Shown one piece after another: positions 32,101-45,322 of a stretch of DNA of 64,000 nt. The position numbers were made by a program, and so were the translations under genes. Position 1 is the first letter of the stretch. The number at the start of each line of letters is the position of its first letter. A model generated the notes under the pieces. The model made no database searches. It worked only from the letters and a program-made list of their open reading frames with translations, and was not told where the DNA came from. Where the stretch lies: NCBI GenBank assembly GCA_000226015.1, contig JH155348.1:196209-260208 (forward strand), given 5' to 3'. Source of the stretch: Mnemiopsis leidyi. Taxonomy: Eukaryota > Ctenophora > Tentaculata > Lobata > Bolinopsidae.

Positions 32101-34868
32101 ACTGCTTTATTCCCAGGCAGTATGCGAGCTGATTCTTGTTTAACACAATCCTGGTACCGTGAAAAGCTGTAGAAAAATAAAGTAGAAATATTGAATTGTT
32201 TATTGATATGAATATTTGCCAGATTTTTAAACGGACAAAAATAGACACTATTCAGATTTCATAAGCGAAATCGAGCGACTTATGATATCTGGACCTGTTG
32301 AAACTTTAATAGCTTGTCACTTTAAAAGCACTGACATAATATGGCAGGATAATTTTGAAGTTTAGACAGTATGGACAGCAAGACGCTTTGATATACCTAG
32401 TCTTAAGTATTTGCTTAAAAATTTCTTACTGATATTTTACTGAAATTTTAATGGCTTGATTTAATCTTTTTAAGTAGAAGTAACTCATGGGCTGAGTAAA
32501 CTAAAGAAAGTTAACTAAAATCAAATGAAAGATAATACAAGCAATGACAAAATATTTGACATTTTGAGAATCTAAAACTTTTGAACGTACCGATATCCGT
32601 TACAAATGAGTAGAGTGTATCCCTGTTTAGTCTGGAATATCTTTACACCGTTGTTTACTGTGGGGTTGGACGTTGACGGGCTTGCCATTGTCTTGTCGCT
32701 CTTCTTGCCCATGTCACACATCTAAACAAGACTTGGTAATGGTTCAATTTGACAGATGGTTTTAGTTCTAGTTAACTGTTCACTGGCATGGCAGATTGTT
32801 GACATATGGTCATGTTTTCGGGTTGACAAATCATCTTGTTCATTCCGATCAGAAGCCCATCAAAATTAGATGTAATTCAAAGTTGATTTCATAACCACCA
32901 AAAACTAAAACGGCCTGTCATTGAGCACCGCACAGACATTTTAAATATGTCAAGAATGCAGAGGATTTCACAAGTAAGTGTAAAAATGAGGCATATATTT
33001 GTGGAGAGCCTCAACAGCCTCTGTTCTGTCAATTCACATGAACTTGATTGACCAGTGTCTGCCTCGGTGAGCTGTATGCCCAAAATAAGATTGCGGCCCA
33101 CAATGTGGGAAGATCAAGTTTAACTTTAAGTCTAGACTTTCAGCGCTATTTTTTCTTTGTTCGGACGAAAATATTCAAAACTTAACAAACCTTGTTGGCG
33201 ATGATCTGATTGGCATTGAGAAGAGAGCTGGAGTTGAGGAGACTGTTAGATCCGGTAAAGAGGGAGTTTGGACCCTGGAGGATGTTGGCAGTGCTGTTAG
33301 AGAGGATGTTACTGCAGTTGGGGAGGAGAGAGCTGGTAGGAACCAGGGAGGGGTTGGGAACCAGTCCGTTACTGGGGAGAAGGGAGGACGTCGGGATAAG
33401 GGGAGTCCCTGTCAGAATGGTGTTGTTCTGGAGAAGGGAAGGTCGAGGTAGTTGACTGCTCGAACAACTACTAGAAAACAGAGCCGTGCTGGAAGGAAGC
33501 AGGCTGGTGTTGGGTGGCAGTAGACTTGTGTTAGGAGGCAGTAAGCTGCTGTTGGATGAGAACAGTCCTGTCGAGGAGCTAGAGGGCAGGAAACTTGAGC
33601 TGCTCGATAACATTGGAGTGCTGGTCGTGTTGAGACTGGAACTGTTGGGGAGGATCCCGGCAGTCGAGATACTCAGAGTGCCCGGCTCAGTAACTCCCGC
33701 TTTCTCCGGGGAAGACGTCTGTTTTGGCGCCTTGCTGTCTGGTGAATAGAGCGGCGAGTGCGGCTCCATCTTTACTGTTCCGCTGCATAAATCAGCCTGC
33801 AAATTAAGAAAGGTGTTTAGGATTAAAGCATGTGCCTAAATAACCTTTCCCGCGTAAACTACTCCTAAAATCTTGACTCTAATTTAACAAATGAGAAACT
33901 TTGTTCCATAAAGGAGTGCCAAGTCAAAGAAGCAGACAGAACGGGAGTCAATCTAAATGAAACATCAGTTATTTTGGGCAAGACATTTTCGAGGGCAGCA
34001 ATATTTCATTGGTCGTTTTTCCATCTAAATAGAAGCTGTTATTAAAAAAGGTGGGGATAGTAAAACCACCTGAAGTTGTTTGAGGGTTAGAGGATGTTAC
34101 AAAGCAAGTTTATATTATGATAGAGCCAGTTATATGGTTATATCCATCACTGATAATATGCTCATTGCTCATGATTTGGCGATATGATAGTTTTATTCGC
34201 TCCTGATCACTTATCAACACTGAATGAAAGGCGGAAGTACCATGTGATCCAGAATATCGCATCAAGTGATCCAGAATATCGCATCAAGTGATCCAGAATA
34301 TCGTATCAATTGATCCAGAATATCGCATTAAGTTCCCAACTCACAAAATCATAGATATTATCATTTTATAGTCAGGCGGTAAAATGCAGCGTTTAATCAT
34401 TGAGTATTGAATTTGACATACTCTCCACACTTAAATATTTCGATATAACTACTCATTAAACGGCAAGTCATCGCATGTTGAGACTAGGTTCTTACATAAA
34501 ATACTGAACGATGAACAGCAGAGCAAGGCTCGCGCCAAACTAATAAGGCCCTCTTAAAAGACCAATCCGAAGCACCGAAATTTCATCACAAACCTTCAAA
34601 CCATACCTCTGTAGGCGAAAGTAAAAACAATACTTTGAGGAACTATTGTTTGTTACTTTATATCGCAGAAAAACGAAATAGAGAAAAATATTTCTAAAAA
34701 ATTTACCTTGTATTGTAAGAGTGAGGAGATGACATCGTTCATCTTGAGAGTGGGGGTGGTTGGAAACATGAGCGGCAGGGACTTGTTGTCTAAAAGACTC
34801 TGGAGTTGGTCAGCGGCACTGCTGGCTCCGTACGATTCCGAGACTCGACTCAGGAGGCAGCCTTCCAT
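20189..34868 (-). CDS. FLYWCH zinc finger-BTB-BACK-kelch protein (16 exons, 991 aa)
   Basis: Exons: 34707-34868, 33191-33796, 32591-32721, 30209-30409, 29930-30009, 29131-29274, 28872-29001, 27455-27589, 27091-27252, 24985-25153, 24653-24843, 24261-24424, 23053-23156, 21262-21448, 20794-20956 and 20189-20435. All fifteen junctions keep phase with GT-AG borders. Residues 1-280 are low-complexity Ser/Leu/Asn/Pro, with a phospho-dependent SUMO consensus VKMEPHSP at 62-69. Residues about 283-345 are a FLYWCH finger (VYWRCTLRSCKG then THDHPP). BTB lies at about 447-535 (LCDVALCVNGTLIYAHRVVL), BACK at about 545-690 (NEADVYQVIIRWVRRSP) and kelch repeats with GG pairs at about 705-960. BTB-BACK-kelch proteins normally serve as CUL3 ubiquitin-ligase adaptors; FLYWCH fingers bind nucleic acid or protein. 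The combined role is unknown. Two adjacent genes remain possible if the 30009-29274 junction is not used in vivo. Confidence 0.82.
22010..22750. other. Unassigned intronic segment
   Basis: Part of the intron between kelch exons 23053-23156 and 21262-21448. It is less AT-rich than its surroundings and open on both strands (172 codons on +, 91 on -). Neither frame resembles a family I know, and the flanking kelch exons join in phase without it. I see no supported gene. Confidence 0.3.
31820..31855. promoter_or_regulatory. Paired RFX-type X-box motifs in an intron
   Basis: GTTACCAGGGTGAT (31820-31833) and GTTACCATGGTGAT (31842-31855) lie 22 bp apart in the intron between the two FLYWCH-encoding exons. 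The second fits the RFX consensus GTNRCCATGGYRAC closely. This is a motif match only. Confidence 0.4.
34243..34331. repeat. 22-bp tandem repeat, four copies, in intron 1 of the FLYWCH-kelch gene
   Basis: Four copies of gtgatccagaatatcgcatcaa, with one or two changes each. Confidence 0.9.
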
Positions 34869-37800
34869 TAAACACTACAGGATAAAACAGGACCGTTAAA
34901 TTAATAAGAGAAAATAATTTGTTGTGGTTAAGTCGAGTTGTCGGAATAAGTAAAATTTGACTAAATAACTCTAATTCAAAAACACATCGTGAGGCAGGGG
35001 ACATATGTAAGGGACTCATGTTGAATCATGTCCTAGATCAAAACTTTTAGATGATAGTGGTACAAGTGATACAAGTGACATGACAAAGAAGAGCAGAGCT
35101 CCCTATTTGATATCCTGGTTCAATATAGGCATATTTCTGAGAGAACTATTGAACAGCTTGAGATTAGACGTGTATTGAATTGATCAAACAGCTTGCAACT
35201 AACTTAGAGGTGCTGATATAATTTTATTGTAAAGAATCCGTGCAGGCTTGTCCGCCGTGGCAAACCCATCCGGCAGCGTAAACCCAAAACCTTACGGCAT
35301 ATCAGTGTAAACCGGTAACCGGCATACAAAATGGTCGGTAATATCGTGAATTTCTATCTTCAACTAGTAGTAGTAAGTAAATTTTAGCTAAAAAATTACA
35401 AAAAATTTGATTCATCCTAAAACTTCATAACCAACCTTGTTTAAGTCAAACTTAAAGAGTTAAATTAAGTCCTCGTATTCTGACGAAAAATTAAGCATTA
35501 CGTGACTCGCGCCACGCTGACCTACGCCAAGGTAGTGACGGCAGAATGACCACTGACCAAATTGGTTGGCCGCGGCCGACAAGCCTGTATTTGTATGACT
35601 ATGAGGCAACATTCTTGGGGCACGCGGTCTCTCACCGGTCTCTCACCTCAACTAAAGACATAACTTTAAAATCGAGAGTGATAAAGGTTAGACGCCCTTC
35701 TCTACCTTCACTTCAACCTATCACCAAATTAAACACTGTAAAGATTGATTACGCAAAACCAACTATTCTCCCTTAAATCATATTTAACGCATCAAGATAA
35801 ATGGTCGGTGAAAATTGCATAACCTCGCCAAGGTTCGACATCAGTAAGGTCAACAAGAGAATTGAGAAAGGACTGCAGGTGGACTACCTATGCAGCGTGA
35901 TCCTATATTTAAACAAAACGGCAATAGTCTGAGAAATGCTGACACGTGGAGCGCGGCCCGCTCAATCAGGGACGGAGAAATAATCAGTTGAAAGAGGTGG
36001 GGAGAGTTATACGGTGCGACTAGTTTAAACACGCTACCTCTTTTCAACGCAGATTAACGTGAACAGAGGCTTGTCAAAAAGCAATCACGGTAACCACTTT
36101 CTCTCAATTCCAGAGATATGGAGCATAAATGAGAGTCGAGTGAGAGAGGACGATGCAATCTGTTCAATGAGAATTTACGGCACGGGGGCAGGATCAAGAC
36201 AGTCGGCCAATAATTGCCCGGTTGCACGGGGTAGCGCTCGCGATCAGATTATATTTCTTGACACGATTATTTCGGTTTGTTTGAAAGTAGGGAAACAGCC
36301 CCGTGCGATAATTAACCAACTAATGACTGACAACACGCGATTTTTCAAAGGCCACTAGGCTAACTGCGGGGATCTTAGTGGAGAGCACTGAAAGAGAGCA
36401 ACAAAATAGACAATTTACCGATTGTAAATATACACGTATTTTGGGATTTATTGCCACCGGTCTTAGTTATATCACACAGGGGGGAGAGAGAGAGAATCCA
36501 TCAGAATTCTGTAGACCTAAGACCTCATAGGACACCAGGTCAATTTTAGGGGCATTAGCCACCTTATTTCATGACACAACTTGAACTAGTAGTGGCGAAA
36601 CATTGGTCTCAAAGCGTAAGGAATTTCCTTACTTAAAAATACGGATTCTTAAAAATAGAATTGTTCCCTCGATTGATCAACAGAAAAGCGCATGATTACC
36701 GCAGAAAACACAGGTGCGTCCATCAAGTTCAGATAGTCAATATGTGTTTAAAGGTGGAAACTAGAAAGCGGGCGGCGATCTTTCGATGAACGAATTAGAC
36801 GAAACGTTTTTGACTTTGAAATCAATGAATGAAACATATTATCTTTGACGAAATTCTTATAATGCAAAAAGTATAAGGAGGGCCAGTTCTTTATAAGTTG
36901 CCGCAATATTTCTAGACAAACGACGATCAAATCGTAAATAACAAATAATTTGCATGCTTCAAAAGATCCAGCAAGTTAAATTGACTCGGAGATTTAACTG
37001 ATTGTGCAGAATCATTTGAAATGAACTTCATGTCGGGCCGTTTAAGAGAGAATCCTTCTCCAATCAGACGGCTGGAATTTGTATCATGAAGTGCTTTCCG
37101 ACCAATCAGAAAAGAGGAAAGAGGAGTGATCGAAGTCAAACGTAAAACTTGTATCGATTTGTAATGCGGCCTGGTCCGTCTGATTGAACGGTAGAAAAAA
37201 GAAGAGCTTGTGACCAAATTTAAGCGGAGAAATCTGCCAGGAGGGAAAGTGGCGACCGGTGGAAAGTGGATTTTGACAGAATTACCCGACGTTAAATCAC
37301 TCCCCTATCTAAAAACCATCCCATAGACGACAAATGGTGAACTGATGGATTATTCATTACAATTTGAGAGAAAGTCCTTTGAAGAGCAACTTATAATTTT
37401 TACAGTACTTTGAGCAGGCTTAAATAGCTCTGGGAAATTCGTACGTTAAAAGCAAAATCACTCGTGACAATGCGAAAATATTAGCAAGGACATACGACTG
37501 ACCCATTAAACGAACCCACCCAATCAACAATCAACAGAGGTTGGCATCAACCAATAACAGTGGATATATCACGTGACGTCACAACGCTTAACCAATCAGC
37601 GCACGGTTAAGTCGCTCTCGCTAGCCAATCAGGACGGAAGAGCGGTTCAGTACAAAACAGCAGTCGGAAGGGGTAAAGTCGGGTTCTCATCCGATGATGA
37701 AAGGTCGGTAAAATACAGAATTGTCCGCTGAAAAGAGGAGCCTTCCATTTACAACCACTTCAAAGTTCTTGTCAAAATAAGAGCAACTTATGCTAATCAT

Positions 37801-40800
37801 CTACTTTGTCCAACTTAAAATCAAATGATTAGCCAGGTTGATAATAGCCCAATCAGCTAGCTTGTCCCTAAACAATCAGATCACAAATAGACCTCACCTG
37901 ACGACACGGGAGCAAAGCAAATATTTAATTTAGACCCAGCAATGGAGCCCCTTACCCCTGGGGTTACCTGTAGTTAGGATATTGTTAGATCCTGTTTATA
38001 ATGGCAAAAAGTCCCGGATTACATACAAAAATCGTTGGCGTAATTTGCGGCAATTTATCGTACCAACAGTAGCAAGACAGGACGAGCAGACCCAGCAAAC
38101 ACGGGAGTCCTGTGAAGTACAATCCCGATCATCGAACACGATGAAGTCACGCGACCAAGCGTTGACCAATCAGATCCCGGGAAATCGGTCACGTGACGAC
38201 TTCTGACGAATGACAGAGCAGAAGACAGTGTCATGTGACGAGCAGGACATGCTGTGGCTTGGCAGGTTGGAACGCTCACGGGAGGGTTTGACAGTTAGGT
38301 TTGACTGCCTCGCTGGAGCCGTTTTGCCAGTCAAGATCAGGCCCCCAACTAAATTCTCGACAACGATTCTGATTACGAATTGTGGCAGATGCATGCTGGC
38401 AGAACGGACGATTTTAGACACGGCGGCTACCTCCCGTAGAGGCGGTTCTCCACCAAAATTGATGCCATTGCTATGACAAGTAAACTGGCCTGTAAATCCA
38501 CAAAGCCACAATTAGATTTTCCCAAGGAATGCTATAGGTCTCTAGACACATGTCAAGAAAAGGAAACCGTTAGCAATTGCTCGTACACTATCATATAAAC
38601 ACAATATATCACCAATTTCTTTTAACGAGCCTGACTAGGAGCAAGACAGTGATAAAGAGGCGGTAAGATGTCAGATATGGAGGGTAATGGACGGCATCGT
38701 GTTATTGAATTAATTACTAATGTTATTAATGGTTATGGTTGCTCTCATTACACCAAATGTTGAGTTGCAATTGCAGCAGAGTCTTGAGGGCACGGAGGAT
38801 AACAGCCGTGTGAACAGTGAAAGTAATAAGTGAGAAGTATACAGACATCTATAGGCTGAGGTGTCCTGCATTTGAGCCGTTAGATTGTCCTGATCACTGA
38901 GATAAGATTAAGATTATGAGGCTAAATGTACGTTTGATTGTACGATATGGCAGCGGTGTGGATAAATTTTTGTTAAAGTAAACACAGTTATCATTGACAA
39001 GATAAGGGATTTCCGCGTCTTGCACTTGCAAAGTTTGCGCAGCAGTAGAAAGAGATAACGATTACCACAGACCGTCATTATAGGCTATTACTTATCAGTC
39101 GATGTGAATTGCTTTTTACTGATTGTCGCAAAACAGATTTATTCAAAAAAGAATAGTCAATATCTCATTTAAAATGAAATGGGACAGTTATGTTAAAAAA
39201 GCTTACACTCTTACGAGTATAACAGTGAGTCGAGTTTAAATCAAGCAACACAATTTTATCTGACAATAAATGTGCAAAAGGAAGAAGAAATCTATATCAA
39301 AAATTTCACTCGTTCTGACCCATTCAAAGTTTTGACAGGGAGAGCCAGAGAGAGAGAGAGCGAGAGAGAGCGAAAAAGCGGCGCCAGCAAAGACCGGATT
39401 GAAACATCTTCTAAACATCCAGAAGATCTCGGCAACTAATTTGCCACAAAGACCTGGTGAGTTTCTATTTCCTACTCACTTTTATCAATGATATCTTTGA
39501 CGTGAGGGATACTCATAAATATGAACGAGCTTATTACTGCGAGTCAAAAAACTTCCTCTGTAGATGTACAGATCAAAGGGTGCCTGCATTTTAATGAGTG
39601 TGAGCGCACTATGAGCTTTTTGATCTCGCCACCAACATTGATACAAGCGTATTGAGAAAATATCATTTCTAATGTAAAGGATCAACGTCAATATTCATAA
39701 TACATACTGGAAAAATATACCGTAATTTTCCAGATCCATTATCCAATATCCATGTTGTTAATGCCACTAAGTCCACTGCGGTTACATAAGTGAGATAAAC
39801 CGTGACATAATCCGTAAAACAGCGATCTTGACAATTACAGGGCAGTGGGACTGGGGAGAAATTCAAACCTTTGTACCAAGAATTGAGCAAGAGGCTAAAC
39901 CAGGAGCCGTATCTTGATTTACATTTTCAGACGAGGATAATAAGGGCCACAATCTAAAATTATAAGTATAACCGGCAATCGACTACAATGGGAATCGAAC
40001 CATGCATTTTATTTGTATTGCATGAATGATCAAAGTTGTGTTCTATTGAACGCAAATTCGATTACGATTAATTCATGAGGATGAGAAGAGCCCTTGTGGG
40101 TGATCTCTCGGTTCAAACGGTAAATCACTCTGAATATCTATTGGCAAACAAACGACCGATCGTGGCTGAAGAAAAGAGATCTAATCAAAGAGGACAAAAA
40201 CAAAGGCTAAGACAACGAAAGGCGCCATTCGAACTTCACAAGTACGCAGGGATCAGAATTATTAAGGTAAGGGACGCTGATGCAGCGTGTTTGGTTCAAA
40301 TAACAAGTCTTAGTCACGCGCGCGCTACTTATGTCCCATGTCACGTGACACATTTTCTGACGCGCGTTGCCATATCAACAGCACCTGATGCTACTCAATT
40401 GGTGGTTTTGCTGTCACGTGATTTCGTTATGAGCACGTGAGAAAAGAGCGGACTTGTGCCTTGGTGGATGTAGCTATTCTGCAAGTCCTTGTTGTGGTGG
40501 GGTCCAGAAAAGCAATGACAAGGTATAACGTTGTAACTTTAAACGCTGAGTTTACGACAATAACCAGCTATTTCAATTTGATTAAATTTGAATAATAATT
40601 TTGGTATTTGGATTAATTTGTGAATTTTGTATGATACTGCCTAAATAAGCCAGCCTTTAGTCCCCACTTAAATTTGTGACTAAGAGGACTCCAACAATTT
40701 CAAATTTCAAGCTGAAAACTTACTGAAAACTGCTATCCAGCTGTGATCTTTTCCTGGGTTCTCTATCAAATTGAATCAACGGAAATTAAAATAAATTCCT

Positions 40801-43800
40801 CGAGCTATGGTCATTTGGTCGAATTGAGTAGGTCCTTGGCGACAGCTCTAATTAAGAGGGCATTCACTGGACCCTGTATATCTGGTCATTGGGGGTTTGA
40901 AATTATTTTCCTCTGATCGCCATATCGTGTGATCAACAGTAGGAGATGGCATTTGCGTCCTAAGAGACCTTGCACTGTGTCATTCCGAAAATCACCAGCG
41001 CTAACGACAAAGATTTTATTGATCAATCAGATTTAGAAGGTTCTACTGGTAGGTTGAGAACAATAGACATTGGAGGTTGAGTAATTGGGAAAAAGTCTCA
41101 TCACAGACAGGCTATTTACCTATAGCTCTATTGTTCAGGATAACGAAACTTTCTGGAAGCAAACACTCGTCCATTTGATACTAAATCTCTGCAAATATCA
41201 CCAAACTCCAGCTCTCTGAATAACATGGTTTTCTCTACTCACGTGGCAGCTCAGACCGAAACAATACGCTGCAGGACAAACCCATCTGCCATGTTACCGA
41301 GCACATGATAGAAACACTTTTAACGGTCCGTGAGTTTGACTTGGAGTCTACAGTACTTAAGGGATGGCTGCCCCATTTGTCAACTTCTTTCCATATGGCC
41401 AGGAAGTCGATTCTACCCGTCTAGATACGAAAGTATACATTGTTCCACCTGAATAGGTCGGTAAGATTGGCGTCAAAGAGACAGAGAAATTGACAGACTT
41501 TCAATGACTAATATGTAGTGTTCCAGAGCCGAAATACAATATTTCTATTTAACTTTTTGTAGTTTTGCATAAAGAAATCCCCGAATAATGATCATGACTG
41601 TTCGAACCTACAAAGACACACTTACAACAATTGGAGTGCGGACTGGGCCGATCAAAAAGTTAATCAAACTAGAAGCTACACAAGTGATAGTGAAGAATAT
41701 GGTTTATATGGGGTTCCAAAAAGGGGTGTGCCTTTTCACCACTAGCTTCGTTTCGACAAACTTCACATTTTTCTTCGACCCCTTGTCAGTAAGTGTAACC
41801 AAAAAACCACCGAGTATAGATCTGATTGTTCTGTAATATGCACTGATCAAATTACCAGCCCCTCCCCATGGATAGATGAGCAACAGTCAACAAATCTAAG
41901 ATCTTGAAGAGAGCTGTGTTGACAAGACAAATTGTAGTTGTGGGATCAATTAACCAAGTCCCCAAAATTGCAGTACCTTCTGAGGTGGACTTTTTTCAAT
42001 TTTTCACTACAGCTGCTGATTTCACTGTTTCCGTGACTCTAATTTTCTAATTCCGCATGCAGGGATGAGATTGAGACGGGTGATGTTGTAGATTTTCATC
42101 AGTCATCGCCGGAGTTTAACCCTGTCCAGGTCTACATGCATTTGGTGACTTAAAATTTCACAACTCCCCTAAAATTATAATAACCATTTTCAACAGCAAT
42201 TTTACCCTAAATTAGCGTGTCATTAAAATATTTTCAAGCTAAATATTCGTTGATGATATGTCCTGCTGGGCAGATGTCCGTTTCCTCTTGTCCGATGTCA
42301 TGGGAACGTTTTGTCAGGTTGAGCGGGAGCATGTTGTTGCACGTGCGATACCAGGACAAGCTTTGTACAGTTCGCGTCACCACCTCCTCCTCACTCATCT
42401 TCATTTTCACTTTACTTAAAATTTAATTAATTTTTCACCAGCTACTCGGCCGCTTGTAACCAAAGACCCGAGTCAAACGTCAAAACTTCGCCGAATGTCA
42501 CCGCTCAGTTCCAATTTTGTAATGGCGTGCTAATTGAGTAGTGCAGGATCCGGTCCTCTTTTCACGATTCCATGGGAAGGTTTAAACGAGATATTTAAAT
42601 GTCGAGTTCCCTTTCGTGCGGTCGGTCAAGGAGTGACATATTAGCTTTTTTAACTTAGACTTAGAGAAAATGTGGGATTACATAACGCAATAACGCAATT
42701 GAAGTGCTCTCTTTGCAGAGATCTGATAATTGCTAGAATTATGGTTTACACGCGAGCCCTAGGTTCAAGGTTCCTAGCCAGGACATCACGGGATTGCTCC
42801 AGCAGGTGGCCAGACCTGATGATGTTTCTCGAAACTCTGTCTAACTCCTGAATTGCACCCTTACGTCCTTAGGTTTCGTTTCTTAAACAAATAGGGATGA
42901 GTCTACTGGGTATCAATTCATATTATTCATTAATCCCAATCGAATAATGAGAACGCCCTAAATAAATCACAGATTATAACCAGCTCCATCGTTTGATTTA
43001 ATATAGATCCTTTAGCATCAGATCATTTTGAATCTTTAAATTTTCAAGCTCAATCGTGTCAGGTGCAAATTCCCAAGACAATTTAACACAGTCTCTAGTA
43101 ACTTGTGGATATGTTTTCGTCTGGAAATATGTTCTTGGAAATTAATCCTTCGTACCTTTTTGGTGAAATAGAGATGGATAACAACTTTACAATTGCAAAT
43201 TGAATATATGTAGTCAGTCGAAATTGCGTCAGCTGAACAAATTGTAAATTAACTTCGAAAACTCGATGTTCGATGGAAATTAAACTTTCTGACCACGCAT
43301 ACATGTTTACACTGCAGGTATAACAAAACGAAACTAATTTCTTAGCCAAAACTCTCGTACAAATATGTATTTGAATTATGCGGAACCACGGCCGCCCCAC
43401 ATTTGATCAAATACTATTTGATCAACTGACTAGTTACCGGAAAGTAAATTTTAGACGTAATTACTGCTCTGTGACTGCAGTATACGATATTTATGTGGTT
43501 CCACTCATAATTAAGTTGACCAGAAGGTTATACCTGGACCGGTGCGTGACCGAATTTTTGTGTTTGACCAGAATTAAAGTCTTGCCGTTATGATTGACGT
43601 TTAGAAATCGGATTCCTCATATAACCACCGGTTGCTTTAATGTTCTTCAACAAGTTTTAGATTTTTCAACTTTGAAAGTACAAAACTACAATTGACTCGG
43701 TAAAGATTTAGAAGCTGGCTCAAGAAGTGAGCACAGCTGACAATGTCTGTCGGGATTCAGTCAAAAAGACCCATTACCAGCAGAAAATTTGAAGTTTGAG

Positions 43801-45322
43801 ACAAATGGTTCATTTCAGAATCAATTCAACCTGTAGCATGGCAATCAGAGAAGTGGAAATCACCTGCCACTTACTAAAAAAATCTGCTAACAGTGGAACA
43901 AAGAGCGGAGAATTTGTCATAGCTTTGTAATCATTATAATTTGCAGATGGTTCATGAATCATGAAATAACGGATGATCAAAATTAGCCGCTTTTGTTAAT
44001 AATTAGGGACCTGGAAGAAGCATCGAAGGTAGTGTGATATGGTTAAAAACATTTATTCGGTGGAAATTGCTAGTGCTACCATATTCGTACAAATTTCAGC
44101 TTCGATACAAAACCATTTGCTTCGTCTCGCATCACGCTGATCAGCGCTGTATTCCGAAGAACTATAAAGTACGGAGTAGGATGGTGGCGACCACTCCAAA
44201 AAACCCCCAAACCGATGGCTATTAGAAACTATAAAATAATCATGGTTTATATTTTCAGACCATTTCTCGTAATGAAATTTTAGTTGAATTGGGTGACGAA
44301 AAAATGACACCAGCATATCTAAGTCTTTATGACGTCATCGTTGATCAAGTTGTCAGCCCCAAAAATTACCATATTAATTTTTTAGCCAGATAAAAGATCG
44401 TAATTTTAATGAAGACTGTAGATTGCGGAAAATTCTATGCGATGATAGTCTCGGGGCCAAAAACCATATTTAGACCCTCTTAAAAACCCCTCCAAAACCC
44501 TTACAATTGTAAATATAATCTTCAACTTTCAGCTGAGAATAACGTGAACTGGTATCCCAACGTAAAACGAGCCCGATTAGAAAAGTTTCTCGGTTCAATA
44601 GTGATATCTAGACCCCTTTCATGTCTCCAAAATGAAAGTGTTCAACATAAATTACCCAGAAAAAGGTTCAATGCAAAATTTTACCTCGAATTTGATGATA
44701 ATGGTTTTTGAGCAAAAAGCTTGTTTCATGGATTACATGCCACCTATAAAAGCCCTGGTCTATTTTAGCCGGACCAGCAGGTTATTTCCATTTGAACTTT
44801 GCAGCTGATATTGACAATGATAAATGATATGAAATATGATGTGTAGAACTCGAAGGTCGATTGAATGATTCGACCTGCTTTTATAGTCCATAATTGCATG
44901 AAACAATAAAACATCTAGGACTACCTGTTATTTGTTCTTCATCAAGAAATGTGCTAACTCTGCCATCTGTGTCAAGCTCTGTCTTGCCCCCTCTCTGTCT
45001 GTATGCCGAATGCCTATGCGTGTACTGTATACGTGTGTGCGTGTGTATCTATATTTCTTTGAGTTTGACGTCTATCTTTTTGACGGACTTATCAACAATT
45101 CCATTTTGGCATAATTACGGCATATGTTTTGTTCCCAGCAAGACTTGCAAATTGGACAAGAATACCTACTTCAATCGAAAGCAGCACTACATAAGTGTGT
45201 GCAAACCCCATGTTTCTCGTCTCGATAGACATCTTATTCCAAATGGCTGTGGAATTGTTTATGTTTTGTTGTTGTGAGTGTCTCTGCTTCATGTTGTAAA
45301 GAGCTGAGCTGAAAGTGCCAAC
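34869..45322. other. 10.4-kb divergent intergenic region, no convincing gene
   Basis: The segment lies between the FLYWCH-kelch start (-) and the SLC22-like start (+). Open frames here are short (127 codons at most), have no recognisable motif and often overlap on opposite strands. Visible structure is limited to a CCAAT/E-box cluster (37046-38196), a short GA-rich tract (about 39347-39376) and two further TCACGTGA palindromes (40341, 40414). The rest, 35000-37000 and 40500-45300, is unremarkable AT-rich DNA. Confidence 0.6.
37060..38196. promoter_or_regulatory. Candidate promoter/enhancer: CCAAT boxes, palindromic E-boxes and a CRE
   Basis: CCAATCAG occurs near 37060, 37102, 37592, 37625, 37849 and 38166, with related CCAAT motifs near 37520 and 37551. 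A fused E-box/CRE, TCACGTGACGTCA, begins at 37569, and GGTCACGTGAC at about 38188. CCAATCAG fits the NF-Y consensus. The cluster is 2.2-3.3 kb upstream of the FLYWCH-kelch ATG and could drive that gene through an untranslated first exon, but no transcript start can be seen. Confidence 0.45.

Noticed and set aside
39930-40060. tRNA-like sequence on the minus strand (ggttcgattcccatt resembles a T-arm)
   Set aside because: Only two T-stem pairs form, and no matching acceptor, D or anticodon stems could be built.
40075-40440. 121-codon plus-strand open frame
   Set aside because: No motif, splice context or homology is visible; it lies in a TCACGTGA-containing stretch and is probably chance.
44894-45277. 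127-codon plus-strand open frame near the SLC22-like start
   Set aside because: Cys/Val/Ser-rich low complexity from a TG/CT-rich tract; it is not part of the transporter frame.
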